From NCBI GenBank assembly GCA_022559845.1, contig CM040118.1, forward strand, positions 163,762,331 through 163,826,330: a stretch of DNA of 64,000 nt. Reading direction: 5' to 3'. Position 1 is the first letter of the stretch. Each line of letters opens with the position of its first letter. The notes beneath the pieces are model-generated. The model was given only the letters and a program-made list of their open reading frames with translations, was not told where the DNA came from and did not search any database. The translations under genes and the position numbers were made by a program. This document shows, piece after piece, positions 45,416 to 56,344 of the stretch. This DNA is from Amorphophallus konjac. Lineage: Eukaryota; Streptophyta; Magnoliopsida; Alismatales; Araceae.

Positions 45416-45840
45416 ACTTAAATCCGCATGATGATAGAGAGTAATTCCTACTGAGCTTCTCGCTCACCCCCCCTTATTTCCATCCTTTTCAGGTAACTCG
45501 GTAGATGGAACGTTTGCATCTGGGCTCGGGCTAGTGTGATCGAGTGAACCTCGAACTTAGAGACCGGAGTCTTTTTATTTTCTTGAGTCTAGTTAGTATA
45601 GTGGGTCTTGCTATTTTCTCTTCTTTATTTCTTTCATTGAATCTACTATTGTAAAAATTGAGTCAAATTTGTAATTCAATTTCCAAATATCAATAAAACT
45701 ATATTTTTCTCAAGTCAATGGTCTCCATGTGTTTAAATATTATTTATTATGTTTATTTATTTTTTGCTCTAATTATCATGATTCTTTCGCTGCCACGCTC
45801 CGAGCATCGCTTCCCGCTGCTATCGGTTCGGGGCGTGACA
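45416..45840 (+). repeat. TE5 right arm, second part, LTR 3' terminus
   Basis: It completes the 794-base right arm and ends in GGGGCGTGACA. It includes TTTTCAG/GTAACT at 45485-45496, equivalent to the CAG/GTAAGT of TE1. Confidence 0.85.
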
Positions 45841-45844
45841 GAAG

Positions 45845-45862
45845 TGGTATCAGAGCCAGGTT
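45845..45862 (+). other. TE5 primer binding site, initiator tRNA-Met
   Basis: TGGTATCAGAGCCAGGTT lies four bases after the LTR end, an 18-base match to the complement of the tRNA-Met 3' end. The leader behind it (to ~45990) shares gtgagattgggtag with the TE2 leader. The last ~40 bases, to 46031, match neither. Confidence 0.85.
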
Positions 45863-46031
45863 GTTTGAGTCCTAGGTTCTTGTCCATAAGTATAGGTTAC
45901 CCTAAGTAATAGGTCGTGTAATCTGTGTCATCCATTCATGTCACCTCGTGAGATTGGGTAGTGCCTCGGGTTAAGTAATAAAATATGTATAAGATTGCGT
46001 AGCACGACGGTATAGAGTATGGGGTGTGACA

Positions 46032-46620
46032 ATCATTTAAGTCGGTCTCAGACAGAAGGTTTAAGCCATTGGGTTTCAGCGGCTGGTCCCGATAAGAAGT
46101 CAAGCACCAACCTTGGTGGAATCATTGGCACAGGATATATGCCAACGCAAGAATAGATTTTAAGCCAGTCTTAGATGGAAGGTCTAAGCCATTGGGTTTC
46201 AGCGGCTGGCCTCGATAAGAAGTCGAGCACCAACCTTACAAGAAAATCGTTTAAGCCGGTCTTAGACAAAAGGTCTAAGCCGTTGGTTTTCAATGGCTGG
46301 TCCCGATAGGAAGTCAAGCACCAACCTTGGTGGAATCATTGGCATAGGATATATGCCAACGCAAGGATAGCATTTAAGCCGGTCTTAGACGAAAGGTCTA
46401 AGCCATTAGTTTCAGTGGCTGGCCTCGACAAGAAGTCGAGTACCAACGTTGCAAGAAAATCGTTTAAGCCGGTCTCAGATGGAAGGCCTAAGCCGTTGGG
46501 TTTCAGCGGCTAGTCCCGACAAGAAGTCAAGCACCAACCTTGGTGGAATCATTGTCGTTTGGTGTATACCAAGGCAAAGATAGCTTTAAGCCGGTCTTAG
46601 ACGGAAGGTCTAAGTCGTTG
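46032..46620. repeat. TE3 satellite array, right segment
   Basis: The array resumes after TE5 with mixed long and short monomers (phrases cattggcacaggatatatgccaac and gcaagaaaatcgtttaag), about five to six units. Confidence 0.88.
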
Positions 46621-46985
46621 GGCCGTATTGATTCTCGTAGCAAAAATCACGATGGGACTGATGATGATATCATCAACATTGGGTTTATACTGACGCACTG
46701 ATTCAGGTTTCATCTAGCCATAGACTGAAGGTCTAAGCCATATTCCTTGGTTAAGACCAAATAGGTCATGGGCATCGAGTTAACGAAATCATCGGTACTG
46801 GGCTTGTACCGACTCAAGGAAATCAGATGTTGCTAACTTAGACATAAGGTCAAAGTCATAACCCCTAGGCTAAGATCAGAAGAGGCCATGGGCGCCGAGT
46901 TAAGTGGCATCATCGACATTGGTATAATGCCGAGCAAGGAATCACCTATTTCAGTGGGGCCAAAAGTTGGTGTGAGATAGCAACT
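46621..46985. repeat. Degenerate satellite-like units next to TE3 pol
   Basis: Two to three weakly similar units keep the layout of the monomer: atcatcggtactggg, a dyad ending in accgactcaagg, then cttagacataaggtc. They look like an older or ancestral form of the repeat, placed between the homogenised array and the integrase stop. Confidence 0.6.
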
Positions 46986-46987
46986 CA

Positions 46988-47496
46988 TTATAAGAGTCTT
47001 GTAGAGGTTTGTTCTTTATGGAATGTGGGTTTTAGTTGATCGCTAAACTGAGGTAGTGGCGCATGGTATAGCTTTAGGTGCTTCCCATTGAGGGGTGGGA
47101 ATTGAACTTCCCCTCGATGGTTGACGAGGACGTAATCACCGCGTTCGTAGACTTTCTGGACCACATAGGGTGAAGTCCAATTTTCATTTAATTTGCCTTT
47201 TGGGTTGGCTGTCATCACTTCTTTTCTTTTGACCATAACAAGGTCTCCTTTCTTGAATTCACGCTCTTTGACAAGCTTGTCGAAGGCTCACGCCATACGG
47301 GCTTGGTATACCTGTATGTTCTGTTGAGCTTTGAGCCATTGCCCTTCTAAATTGGAGAGCTCCTCAGTCTTCTTTCTACATTTTTCTAGCCGTCTTTGAC
47401 CAGTTCATGCTGGATTGCGACCTGCAATGAGGGTATCTCCAACTCTATCGGGACTACTGCTTCTGAGCCGTACACCAGCGACAACGGTGAGCAACT
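46988..47496 (-). pseudogene. pol: TE3 integrase C-terminal domain
   Basis: The last 82 codons are open (MVKRKEVMTANPKGKLNEN, WTSPYVVQKVYERGDYVL, GKHLKLYHAPLP), the Tat-type C-terminal integrase domain without a chromodomain. A stop precedes it near 47287 (RMA/AFDKLVKE). Farther upstream the frame reads SPLSLVYGSEAVVPIE, then is cut at 47496 by TE8. Confidence 0.85.
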
Positions 47497-47898
47497 GATA
47501 AGTGTGCATTTTTATGAGTTAATTTACGATATTCACACTTTTTATGAGCTTTAATGTTAGTAATTGTGCACTTATCACACTTAATATCGATTTCCGATCA
47601 AAATGTTTAGTTTGATGAAATTATTATAATTTGATCAATAAATATGTTATTTTGCAGGCACTCGACAAGAACTCCACAAGTCTGCGAAAAAATAAGCCAA
47701 AAACCATGGCCGACCAGGCCAATCTTAGTTTAAATAGAAAAAAAAGGAAATAAAAAAATAATACTAATAATTAGTTATTCAATGCTACAATAGATATACA
47801 TAATCATATATAATTAGTCATATATTATATATATATGCATTATATGTACATTATATACATGCATGTCTCTTATATCTATACATTATATATGTACATAC

Positions 47899-47900
<2 letters not shown>

Positions 47901-47958
<58 letters not shown>
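47901..47958. repeat. (TA)29 microsatellite in TE8
   Basis: 58 bases of uninterrupted TA dinucleotides within an AT-rich stretch (47760-48000) upstream of the TATA box. Confidence 0.97.
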
Positions 47959-47964
<6 letters not shown>

Positions 47965-48453
47965 CGCATGCAATATATTGCAATGTTAAAATATAATATG
48001 CATGTGCAGAAGTCTCCTTCGGGTGGCTTTCAAGATGGCATCAATAGCAAGCATGAGGACATGGGCCATGGGGCCAGCACATCTCCACTTCAAGCAATGC
48101 AAAGTTGGCTGGTGGGGTCTTCAAGCTGGGAGCGCCAACTCCTTCAACTTCTCTCCACGTGGGCTTCAAGCCATTCAAGGAGACTTCACAAAACGCCAAG
48201 GCCTTAAACGCATAAAGGCGCAGCAATGGGCAGCTCCTTCAACGTCAACTGCAAAGGTCATCTTCCAACTTCATGCAAAAGCTTCACAAGCGGGCCGACT
48301 TTGTTGGCAAACATAGCGGCGGCCAAAGTTTCACACAATCGTCTGGTTGGTAGGAGGTCGGCTCACGCGGAAGGAGAAAAATGGCTAGTGTCTTCACACG
48401 GTGGAGAAACAGATATCATAGAACAGAGAGACAAAGGCCTATGTTCAAAGGCC

Positions 48454-48460
48454 TATAAAA
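48454..48460 (+). promoter_or_regulatory. TATA box of TE8 LTR
   Basis: GGCCTATAAAAGGGGGTTGG lies ~960 bases into the LTR and fixes the orientation as plus. Confidence 0.65.
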
Positions 48461-49445
48461 GGGGGTTGGGAATGGCTTAAGAGATAATAAGCTTTGTAAT
48501 ACATTTTTGAGTTTCATTGTTGTCATTTGTTCTTGTGAAAGCTCGTGAGAATTTTGTGAGAGTTGTTAGTGTTTTTGAAGGAGAGAGGGGGCAAGAGGCC
48601 CTTCAGGTTTCTATTTCATTCACTGTTACTGTATGTTTTTGAGTATTTTTGTCTTGCTTAGTCATTTACATACTTTTATGATCTTCATTTAAATTTATTG
48701 TATTCTTCAAAGTTGTTTATCTTTTAATGCTTTACATTTTCTCTTTCTACCATTTTCCCTAATTCCTCTCCATTCTTAAGTTATTACACGTTTTTCTAAG
48801 TTCTATCCTGGCATATTACCATTCATCCGACTTGATACCTTATTTTGTTCCTCTATTTTGAAGCCTTTATAATCATCTTTTCTTTCTGAGTTCTTCATGA
48901 TAGTTGTTTTTATCTTATAGATCTAGATTTTCTTCTTCTACCACTTCCTCTGATTCTTCACCGTTTTTAAATTATATTCATTTTTTAAAGGTTCTGTCTT
49001 TTACGTGTTTACTGTTCACCCGCGCGGATAGATCCTAGTATCTCATATTTTTCACCTTCTTCCTCTCATTTTCTATCTCTACACTCTTCATAAAACTTCT
49101 TCCTAACTCTCCGATCTTCAACTTTATCTTCTGTCACTTCTTCTAATTTTATCTGCTTTTAGAGTTATTTCTCTTCCTAACTCACCCTATTTTCATTATA
49201 ATTTTTCATGTGTTCTTCTATCAATTCCACCCCTTCTAAATTGCATCCAAATCTCCCTAAGGTGGTTTCAATTCAATTTTCATGATTTTTAAATCTTAAA
49301 AACTCAAGGTTTTCAACTTTTAAATCTACTTCTCCCTGTGGATTCGACTCGGTCTCATCACTTAACTATTCTATTTATTTTAATTTGTGGGCCGGATATT
49401 TTAATTTGGTAGCATGGCGTATTAACGACATGCGTTTCTAGCATA

Positions 49446-50100
49446 TTAACCCGTCGGGGTCTTGTACACAGTGCGGTACGCCCATAATGCCTCGTACAGC
49501 TTATCCTCCCAATCCTTCTTGACAGAGCTAACCGTCTTGGCAAGAAGTGTGCAGAGAGTTTTGTTGAAAGCTTCAACCAACCCGTTTGCTTGTGGATTGT
49601 ATGGGGTGGATGTCCTCTAGTTAATCTTGAATTTATCTGCTAGCTTGTAGACCTCTTGGTTCCGAAAATGGCTTCCGTTGTCAGAGATGATTCGATCGGG
49701 CACGTCGAATCGAAATATAATGTTCCATCGGATAAATCTGACCACGATTTCGCCCGTCACTTCTTTTAGAGCTATAGCCTCCGCCCAACGGGAGAAGTAA
49801 TCTATTGCTGCTAGAATGTATCTACATCCTGATGAGGTTAGGGGTAGCGGGCCCACGACATCAGTGCCCCATTGAGCAAACGGCCAGCTAGGTGCTGTCG
49901 GATGTAAGTGTATTGGGGGTCTTCTAGGGACCGTATCATGTTGTTGGCATTTATGACATGACTTCACATACTTGCAGCAGTCATCGAACATAGTCGGCCA
50001 GTAATATCCCAATTTCTTGATTTCAATCTTCATCTTCGGCCCGACTTGATGGGTGCCAGCTGATCCGACATGAACTTCTTTCATGACCATCCAAGCCTAG
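49446..50100 (-). pseudogene. pol: TE3 integrase zinc module and DDE core
   Basis: The frame 50090-49617 reads GSAGTHQVGPKMKIEIKK, YYWPTMFDDCCKYVKSCHKC, WGTDVVGPLPLTSSG (first Asp) and RIISDNGSHFRNQEV (second Asp). After a stop at 49617 it continues to PYNPQANGLVEAFNKTL (the Glu) and KKDWEDKLYEALWAYRT, ending at TE8. The Tat-type core motifs are intact, but several stops and frameshifts flank them. Confidence 0.88.
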
Positions 50101-51753
50101 TGGGACTACCAGCGAGCTTGCTAGCTTTGCTAGCGCATCTGCCCGAGCATTTTGATTCCGGCCGATATGGCCTATTTCAATAAAGTAAAATAACTGCATG
50201 AGCTTCTTCACTTTGGCGCAATAAGGAAGTAATTCTAGCTTTCGGACATCAAATTGTCCCTGTATCTACTTGACGATCAGCATGGAATCGCCGAATACTT
50301 GCAGCATCTCAATCTCCATATGAAGAGCAATATGAAGTCTGATAATTAGGGCTTCGTATTATGCCTCATTGTTTGTGCAATGCTTGTTAATTGTGCATGA
50401 TGTATGCAACACTTCTCTCTTTGGAGATTTGAGGACGATGCCTGCTCCGGTCCTTATCCTTGTATGTCCCGTTTGGAATGTTTCTGTTCTGGATGCCTCA
50501 CCAAAGTAGAGCTGCCATACGGCCTGACGAACTTGATCCACTTATAGTGTTTCATCATCTGGGAGCTCCATGATCAACGGAGAATCTTCAGGCACCGGAT
50601 GTGTTGCAAAGAAGTCAGCTATGGCCTGGCCTTTGATGGCCTTTTGCGGCACATAGGTGATATCAAATTCCATCAGGATGACAGCCCATTTGCCCAGTCA
50701 TCCTTTTAAAGCTGGTTGGGATAGTATGTATTTGATTGGATCAGCCCTTGATATCAACTGCACTTCATGGGATAGCATGTAGTGCCTCATCTTCATGACC
50801 GCAAAGATCAATGCGAAGCAAATCTTTTCAATTAGGGTGTATTTCGATTCTGCCCCCACTAATCTTCGACTGGGGTAGTAGAGCGCCTGCACTTTCCCCT
50901 CATCGTCGTTCTGGGCCAGCATTGCCCCCAGTGAACATTCAGTAGCAGCAATGTACATAATCAACGGTCGCCCTTTGACAGGTGCCCCCAATACTGGTGG
51001 GGTATTCAGATATTCCTTTAGCTAGTCGAAGGCTCTTTGGCACTCTTGACTCCAGTGGAATGGTATATCTTTCATCATCAACTTGTGGAATGGCTGGCAT
51101 CGTCCAGACAGATTGAAAATAAATCTGCGGATACAGGCTAGTCGGCCTTCCAACGACCGCAATTCTATCAAATTCTTTGAAGGAGGCAGCTCCTAGATAG
51201 CTTTTATCTTGGTGGGGGCTATTTCAATTCTCTGATATCTGACGACAAAGTCGAGGAATTTCCCACTTGAAATGCCAAAGGCGCATTTCATTGGGTTCAT
51301 TTTTAACTCGAACTGCCGCAGCCTTTCAATAATAGTCTTGCGATCACTTAGGTGGTCTTCTCTTCTCCCTGTCTTGACGACCAAGTCATCAATGTAGCAT
51401 TCAACTTTGTTGTAGACCAATTCGTTGAATATATTTGTCATCGCACATTGGTAAGTGGCGCCAGCATTTTTGAGGCCGAAGGGCATTCTCTTGTAGTGAA
51501 ATATCCCTGTAGAGGATCGAAAAGCCGTGTGAACTCTTTCATGCTCGACAATCCATATCTAGTTATATCTAGACAAACCATCCATAAATGACAGCGTTTC
51601 ATGACCAGTTCTAGCATCGATCATGACTTCAGTGATCGGCACTGGGAAATCATCTTTCGAGCATGCTTTATTCAGGTCCCAAAAGTCCACACATATCCAG
51701 ATCTGGCTGTTCTTCTTCTTGACAGGCACAATGTTGGCCAGCCATGTAGTGTA
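50101..51753 (-). pseudogene. pol: TE3 reverse transcriptase and two RNase H domains
   Basis: RT has WICVDFWDLNKACSKDD, MPFGLKNAGATYQ and CYIDDLVVKT. The first RNase H (50991-50698) reads LIMYIAATECSLGAML and LVGAESKYTLIEK. The second, Tat-type RNase H is at ~50541-50110 (WQLYFGEASR, RTGAGIVLKSPKRE, then FGDSMLIVK and QNARADALAKLAS). Its first catalytic Asp is not evident (YFGEAS where relatives have FVDGAS). One frame holds from 52436 to ~50110 but is broken by at least six stops. It is clearly older than TE7 or TE9. Confidence 0.88.
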
Positions 51754-52436
51754 TTACTTTTTTGTCACAAAGCCGACATTTATTAGCTTGTCAACTTCTT
51801 TGCAAATTTGATTTATCAACTCCGGCCTCATCCGCCGGGGTTGCTGCTTCACCGGCTCAGCTTTTAGGTCGATAGCCAGCATGTGTTGAGTAACTTTAGG
51901 GCTAAGACCTGGCATCTCTTTGTAGTTCCAAGCAAAGCAGTCCCAGAACTCTTGAAGCACATGTATGTATTGTTTTCTCTCTTCTGGGAGAAGCAGGGCC
52001 CTGAGAAAGGTCGGCCTGGGCTCATCTTCCATGCCAAGGTTTACTTCGACTAGCTCATCAATGGTGGCATGGCCGCCATCTTCTATCTTTGGCAAGGCCG
52101 GCTGCAAGTCAATGAAGCCTTCGTCATCTTCTTCGGCTTCGAGGACATCATAGATGCCTCATTGCCTCATTTCGCCTGGTGGTGTAACATCATCAGCTTC
52201 TTTCTCTGGCTGTTGCGTTTGTTGGGAAATCAGTGGTAAAGCTGGCAATGCAACTTCCGGGTAACTTGGACGTTGGCCCGTAGATAAATCACCCTTGAGG
52301 GCTGCAAGGAGCTTGTTAACTTCTTGTACTTGTGGAGAATCATCTGAGGTTATGGCTACCTCCGTATCAACCGATTTCCAACATTTGCATGGGGCATTGG
52401 CTTCTTGCTTTTCTTGTATTATTGCTTGATGCTTCA
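51754..52436 (-). pseudogene. pol: TE3 pol linker upstream of RT
   Basis: It begins MKHQAIIQEKQEANAP at the TE9 insertion and passes a stop at 52159. It continues through ATIDELVEVNLGMEDEPR, TFLRALLLPEERKQYIHVL, DCFAWNYKEMPGLSP and LINVGFVTKK, the region that precedes RT in Tat elements. No protease or gag lies upstream: on the far side of TE9 only ~65 bases remain before the TE10 LTR. Confidence 0.8.
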
Positions 52437-54716
52437 TGATGCGGGACGGACATAGGGACCGACTCTAAGTAATGCGGACCTCGAACTCTAAGTGCAGACG
52501 CGACCAACAACATACGAATAGGAGAGACACTTTTCCGACACTAAGAGTTCCTATGGGCTATACGTCGCTAATAGAAACGCAAGCTCACTCGTCGTCCCAG
52601 CGAGGGAAAGCATGGATCCGCGCGATTGAGAAACCGACATAGTCAAGGGTGGTCGACTCACTTCCGTGCTCGGATCGAGCCACGGGATGGGTCACTCTCT
52701 CGCTCACAGCGGTGACATGAACTCATGGGCTTGGTTCCTAACGCACTCACTGCGGCATATGACCATATACTAGCTAAGCAAATATAATGTCAAGAAGTTA
52801 AGACCGTACCTCCACGCTCCCGGCGTGGGGAAGACAACCCCGGCCAAATCCGTACTCCCGGTTAACGAATTTTTATTGCGATACAAAGCTTCGACCCACT
52901 CCACGTAGGGAGGTAACAGGTCACATGTGGGCCCCGGGAGTATCAGGAATTGGGTTGACGGGTAGCATCTTGATGTCGCTCCATCGGTGCCGAAACTCGC
53001 ATTTTTGTGCTGTCCGGATGACGCGATTTGTGGGTTTGTGGGGCCCACGTACTGCTCGGTCCTCCGAATCTGACGAGATGGCTACCGCTGTGAGGGTGAC
53101 ACTTGGTGGCGCGCTCCCCTGGACGGCGGCCGGGCTGGAACACCGATCGGAGACCGGGTCGCTCCGATCTTCACTTGTCAGAGTTGCTGTCCACGGATCT
53201 GAAACTCTGTTTCAGACCCGCGCGCACCGGCGAAAAGGCTTGCTGCGACTAGCACCGACGTTGGATCGGTGCGAAACTTGCGTCGTTGGAACGCTGACTT
53301 GAAATACTTCGACCCTCTATGGTTCCAAGAATTTCTTCGGGGCCGTAATTTTGATGGCAGATTTTTGAATAGGGTTGTGCTCAGTCTCGGATCTGGTCAG
53401 GCAGATTGAGATCCGACTGAGAATAGGCATTGACCGGGATGTAGACCTCCGATTTGGGTGTTGAGTTCTTCAGGAAAGTTGTAGTGGGGAGAGTGAGGAA
53501 GACGCGGATATTTTTTGGGAAAATTAAGGTGGAGGTTTGGATGGGGAAAAGTATTTTCTTGAACTGGGTGGTCGGATCTGGACAGTAGAGACAGAACTGA
53601 TTTTGGGATCTGACAGTGATTTTTAAAAATAGGTAAAAGACTACCAAAATTCCAAGAAAATTCATGGAAGATGGGGGTGGTGAACAGAACCCCCAATTAA
53701 ATTACGGACTCAAACAAATAAGGGGAAGGGGGTCAAAATGGGGAAATACATGGTTGTTGTGACACAGGATAGAAAATCGGCAGATCTTGAAGGAGGGGAA
53801 GCACGAAAATGGAAAAATGGAAAATAAAGGCTAGAAATTCCACCAATTTTTCTAGGATGTGGGTTAGACCTCTAGAACTCACCCTAAAGATTTGGAACTC
53901 ATAAGATCTCAAGGCTGAAAGTTAAAATTTTGGGAACAGTGGGCTATCCTGGGTGGACAGAACTCCGACGACGGTGGCGGTGGTGTGACGGCGGCACGAT
54001 GGCTACGGCGGCGGCGATGGCGATCTCACGAACTGATAGAAGAGGCGTCTCACCTCAGAAACACAGCCTTCCCAACTGCAGAAGGGGGAGAGAGGAGAGA
54101 GATAGGGGGTGACCCTTGCTCTTGGAAGAAATTCCACAATATTTTTTGCATTAATTTCATCAATAATGAAAATACATGCTATTTATATGAAATACCAAAA
54201 GACACTAACTATCCCTAGATCTAGGGTTGGGGAGGGGTAAATAGGGAGTTCAAATTTATTTCTCCCATTTGGTTTGGAACCAAATAAAATAAAAATACAA
54301 ACCTAATAAACTATATTATACATGGGGCGCCCCCTTGACTTCTTGCTTCCAACTTTGAAATTTTTCACCATTTGTCCCCCCCTTGGTCCAACTCTTCTAG
54401 AAGCCCACCTTGGAGGGTTGACTGACCCCACATGGGCCCTAGGGCTGAGGTGGATCAATGAGAGAAGGGATGGGGGGCCCGCGGGACCCAGGTGGTCGCA
54501 AATTACAAATAAACCCATATTACAATCCGAAGTACAATCCAAATAAAACCAAATAAACACACATTACACACAAACAAAATCCCAATAAATACTATAAATA
54601 CTAAGACTCAAGGGGGAGACTCCAGACTATCTCCCAATGTAGCTCGAGTGGTGCTCCGCGTACGGTACCGACGGCTTGCCGGTTAGTGCTTCTCGCTCGC
54701 TCTGGTGTCCACACCA
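52437..54716 (-). repeat. TE9 3' LTR
   Basis: On the plus strand it runs TGATGCGGGACGG...GTCCACACCA. It matches 60091-62387 with scattered changes. A TATA-like box (TATAAATAG on the minus strand) lies at ~54179-54187. Confidence 0.95.
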
Positions 54717-54739
54717 ATTCTCCTCGGGTGGGAGAAACT

Positions 54740-56344
54740 CGACCCTATCGAGTAAGGGTCTGCATCACTCTGGTAGCGCTCCAGTGGGTCCGAATCTATC
54801 CTCTACAACACTCCACGGGTGATCCAAGTATCCTCGGTGGCGGGTCACCCTCTCCATTGCACTAGGTAGCGCGGGTAGGATTCACTTCTGGTAACAGTCA
54901 CCTGCTCATCCAGTACATGATCTATATGCTCTCGCTGCTGTGGAAATGTGACTGGTGGTGGACACTCAGGTGTGGGATCACTCTTAATGGGAGGAGATGG
55001 CTCGAAAGGCTTACTAGGGATCACCGCTGGGTCCCTATAAGCAACTAGATCCGACACATTGAAAGTAGAGCTTATGCCATATTCCTCGGGCAGGTCCACA
55101 ACATACGCATTGGATCCAATGCGTTTCAACACTCTAAATGGACCGGCTCCGCGAGCTTGCAATTTCTTTACGGTTCCAGAGAGAAACCGTTCAGGTCTTA
55201 CCCTGATCATGACATAATCACCCTCTTGGAACTCACGGTGGTGTCTATGGGCATCGGCTAGCTCCTTATACCGTGCATTACGGGCCTCAATGTGATGACA
55301 GATGTCGTCATGCAGACTCTTAACATGCCTAGCAAATGACTCGGCAGACTCAGACACTCATGCATGAATGGGCATGGGGACAAGATCCACTGGCTTCCTA
55401 GGCCTACGACCTGTGACAATTTCAAATGGACTCATACCAGTAAACCTATTTACCGAATCATTATATGCAAATTCTGCCAGTGGTAACATGAGATCCCAAT
55501 CCCCTACATGGTCCCTGACAAGACACCTCAAAAGGTCACCCAAACTCCTATTGACCACCTCGGTCTGACCATCTGTCTGGGGATGATATGCAGTGGAAAA
55601 CTTGAGGTGAGTACCCAACATATGCCACAGTGTCTTCCAAAAATAACTGGTGAACCTAACATCACAGTTCGGCACTATGGTACGAGGCAACCCGAACTTG
55701 CACACCACATGAGTAAGGAAAAGTTGGGCTACCCTCGAAGCATCCGAAGTCTTCGAGCAGGGAATGAAAATGGCAATCTTCGAGAATCGGTCAACTATCA
55801 CATAGATCGAATCATGCTTCCTAGAGGTGCGTGGCAATCCCAAGGCAAAATCCATGCTAACATCATGCCACGGGGCATCAGGCACGGGAAGAGGTGTATA
55901 AAGGCCCGGGCTTTGCTTCTTCATTTTGGCCGTAGCACATGTATGGCACTGGGCCACAATATGAGCAACATCATGCTTCAAGCTCGACCAATAAAATCTG
56001 TGCTCAACAGCCTCGATAGTTTTGTTCCAACCAAAGTGGCTGGCTAAACCTCCCGCATGTAGTTCCCAGGCTAAGAAGTCGTGAACCGAAGTTCGGGGAA
56101 CACAAAGCCTGTCTCCTCGAAAGAGGAAAGCCTCCTGAAGCACATAGTCATCGTGGTCTCTCGAGGGTCCGGCCTGGAGAGTGGCATAGATCTTACCGAA
56201 GTTAGGACAATCAACATAAGCCTCTCTCATCTTCTCTAACCCTATGACCTCGGCACTCATGGTAGTCAGCAAACATGTGCGTCGACTCAAGGCATCAGCC
56301 ACTTTACTCTCCGCTCCAGCCTTATGTTTAAGCACAAATGTGAA
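54740..56344 (-). pseudogene. pol: TE9 integrase and chromodomain
   Basis: The HHCC module is HAGGLASHFGWNKTIEAV, then CHTCATAKMKK. The core has SMDFALGLPRTSRK (first Asp) and DGQTEVVNRSLGDLL (Glu). At the second catalytic position the copy reads IVPNCDVRF, where relatives have a Ser-Asp-Arg-Asp motif, so the metal-binding Asp is Asn. The C-terminal domain follows a stop at 55358 (HHREFQEGDYVMIR, GAGPFRVLKRIGSNAY, STFNVSDLVAYRD). The chromodomain is HIDHVLDEQVTVTRSES, RYLVQWRG, then TEDTWITRGVL, crossed by two stops (54845 and ~54805). The last codons run to the edge of the LTR. Confidence 0.9.

Larger units (their letters stand above)
26973..46031. mobile_element. TE5: inverted pair of gypsy LTR 3' ends with primer site and leader
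   Basis: The outer ends are TGTCACGCCC and GGGTGTGACA, with duplications ATCGT (26968-26972) and ATCAT (46032-46036) that differ only at a CpG. Once the LINE and its duplication are removed, the left arm (26973-27766) and right arm (28157-28525 plus 45416-45840) are inverted repeats of 794 bases each around a 390-base spacer. The spacer continues the left-arm LTR. The right arm ends GGGGCGTGACA. Four bases later comes TGGTATCAGAGCCAGGTT, then ~170 bases resembling the untranslated leader of TE2. There is no coding capacity. The LTR is a diverged relative of the TE1/TE2 LTR. Confidence 0.8.
47497..49445 (+). mobile_element. TE8: solo LTR inserted in TE3 integrase
   Basis: The insertion separates PTG from CSPLSLVYGSE in TE3 integrase. 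It begins TGATAAGTGTGCATTTTTATG, shows a subterminal inverted copy of that motif (GTGCACTTATCACA near 47565) and has a plus-strand TATA box. It ends after ...TGTGGATTCGACTCGG...TTTCTAGCATA, which resembles the U5 side of Athila/Tat-type LTRs. Candidate duplications GCAAC and TTAAC match at three of five bases. No coding region. The exact right end is uncertain by a few bases. Confidence 0.7.

Noticed and set aside
26973..46031. TE5 as a DNA transposon with long terminal inverted repeats
   Set aside because: The arms are recognisable LTR 3' ends followed by a tRNA-Met primer site and leader. The repeats are not at both outer ends, and no transposase is present.
47863..48207. 114-codon ORF across the TA repeat
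   Set aside because: Half is TA-encoded Ile/Tyr and the rest is LTR sequence without recognisable features.
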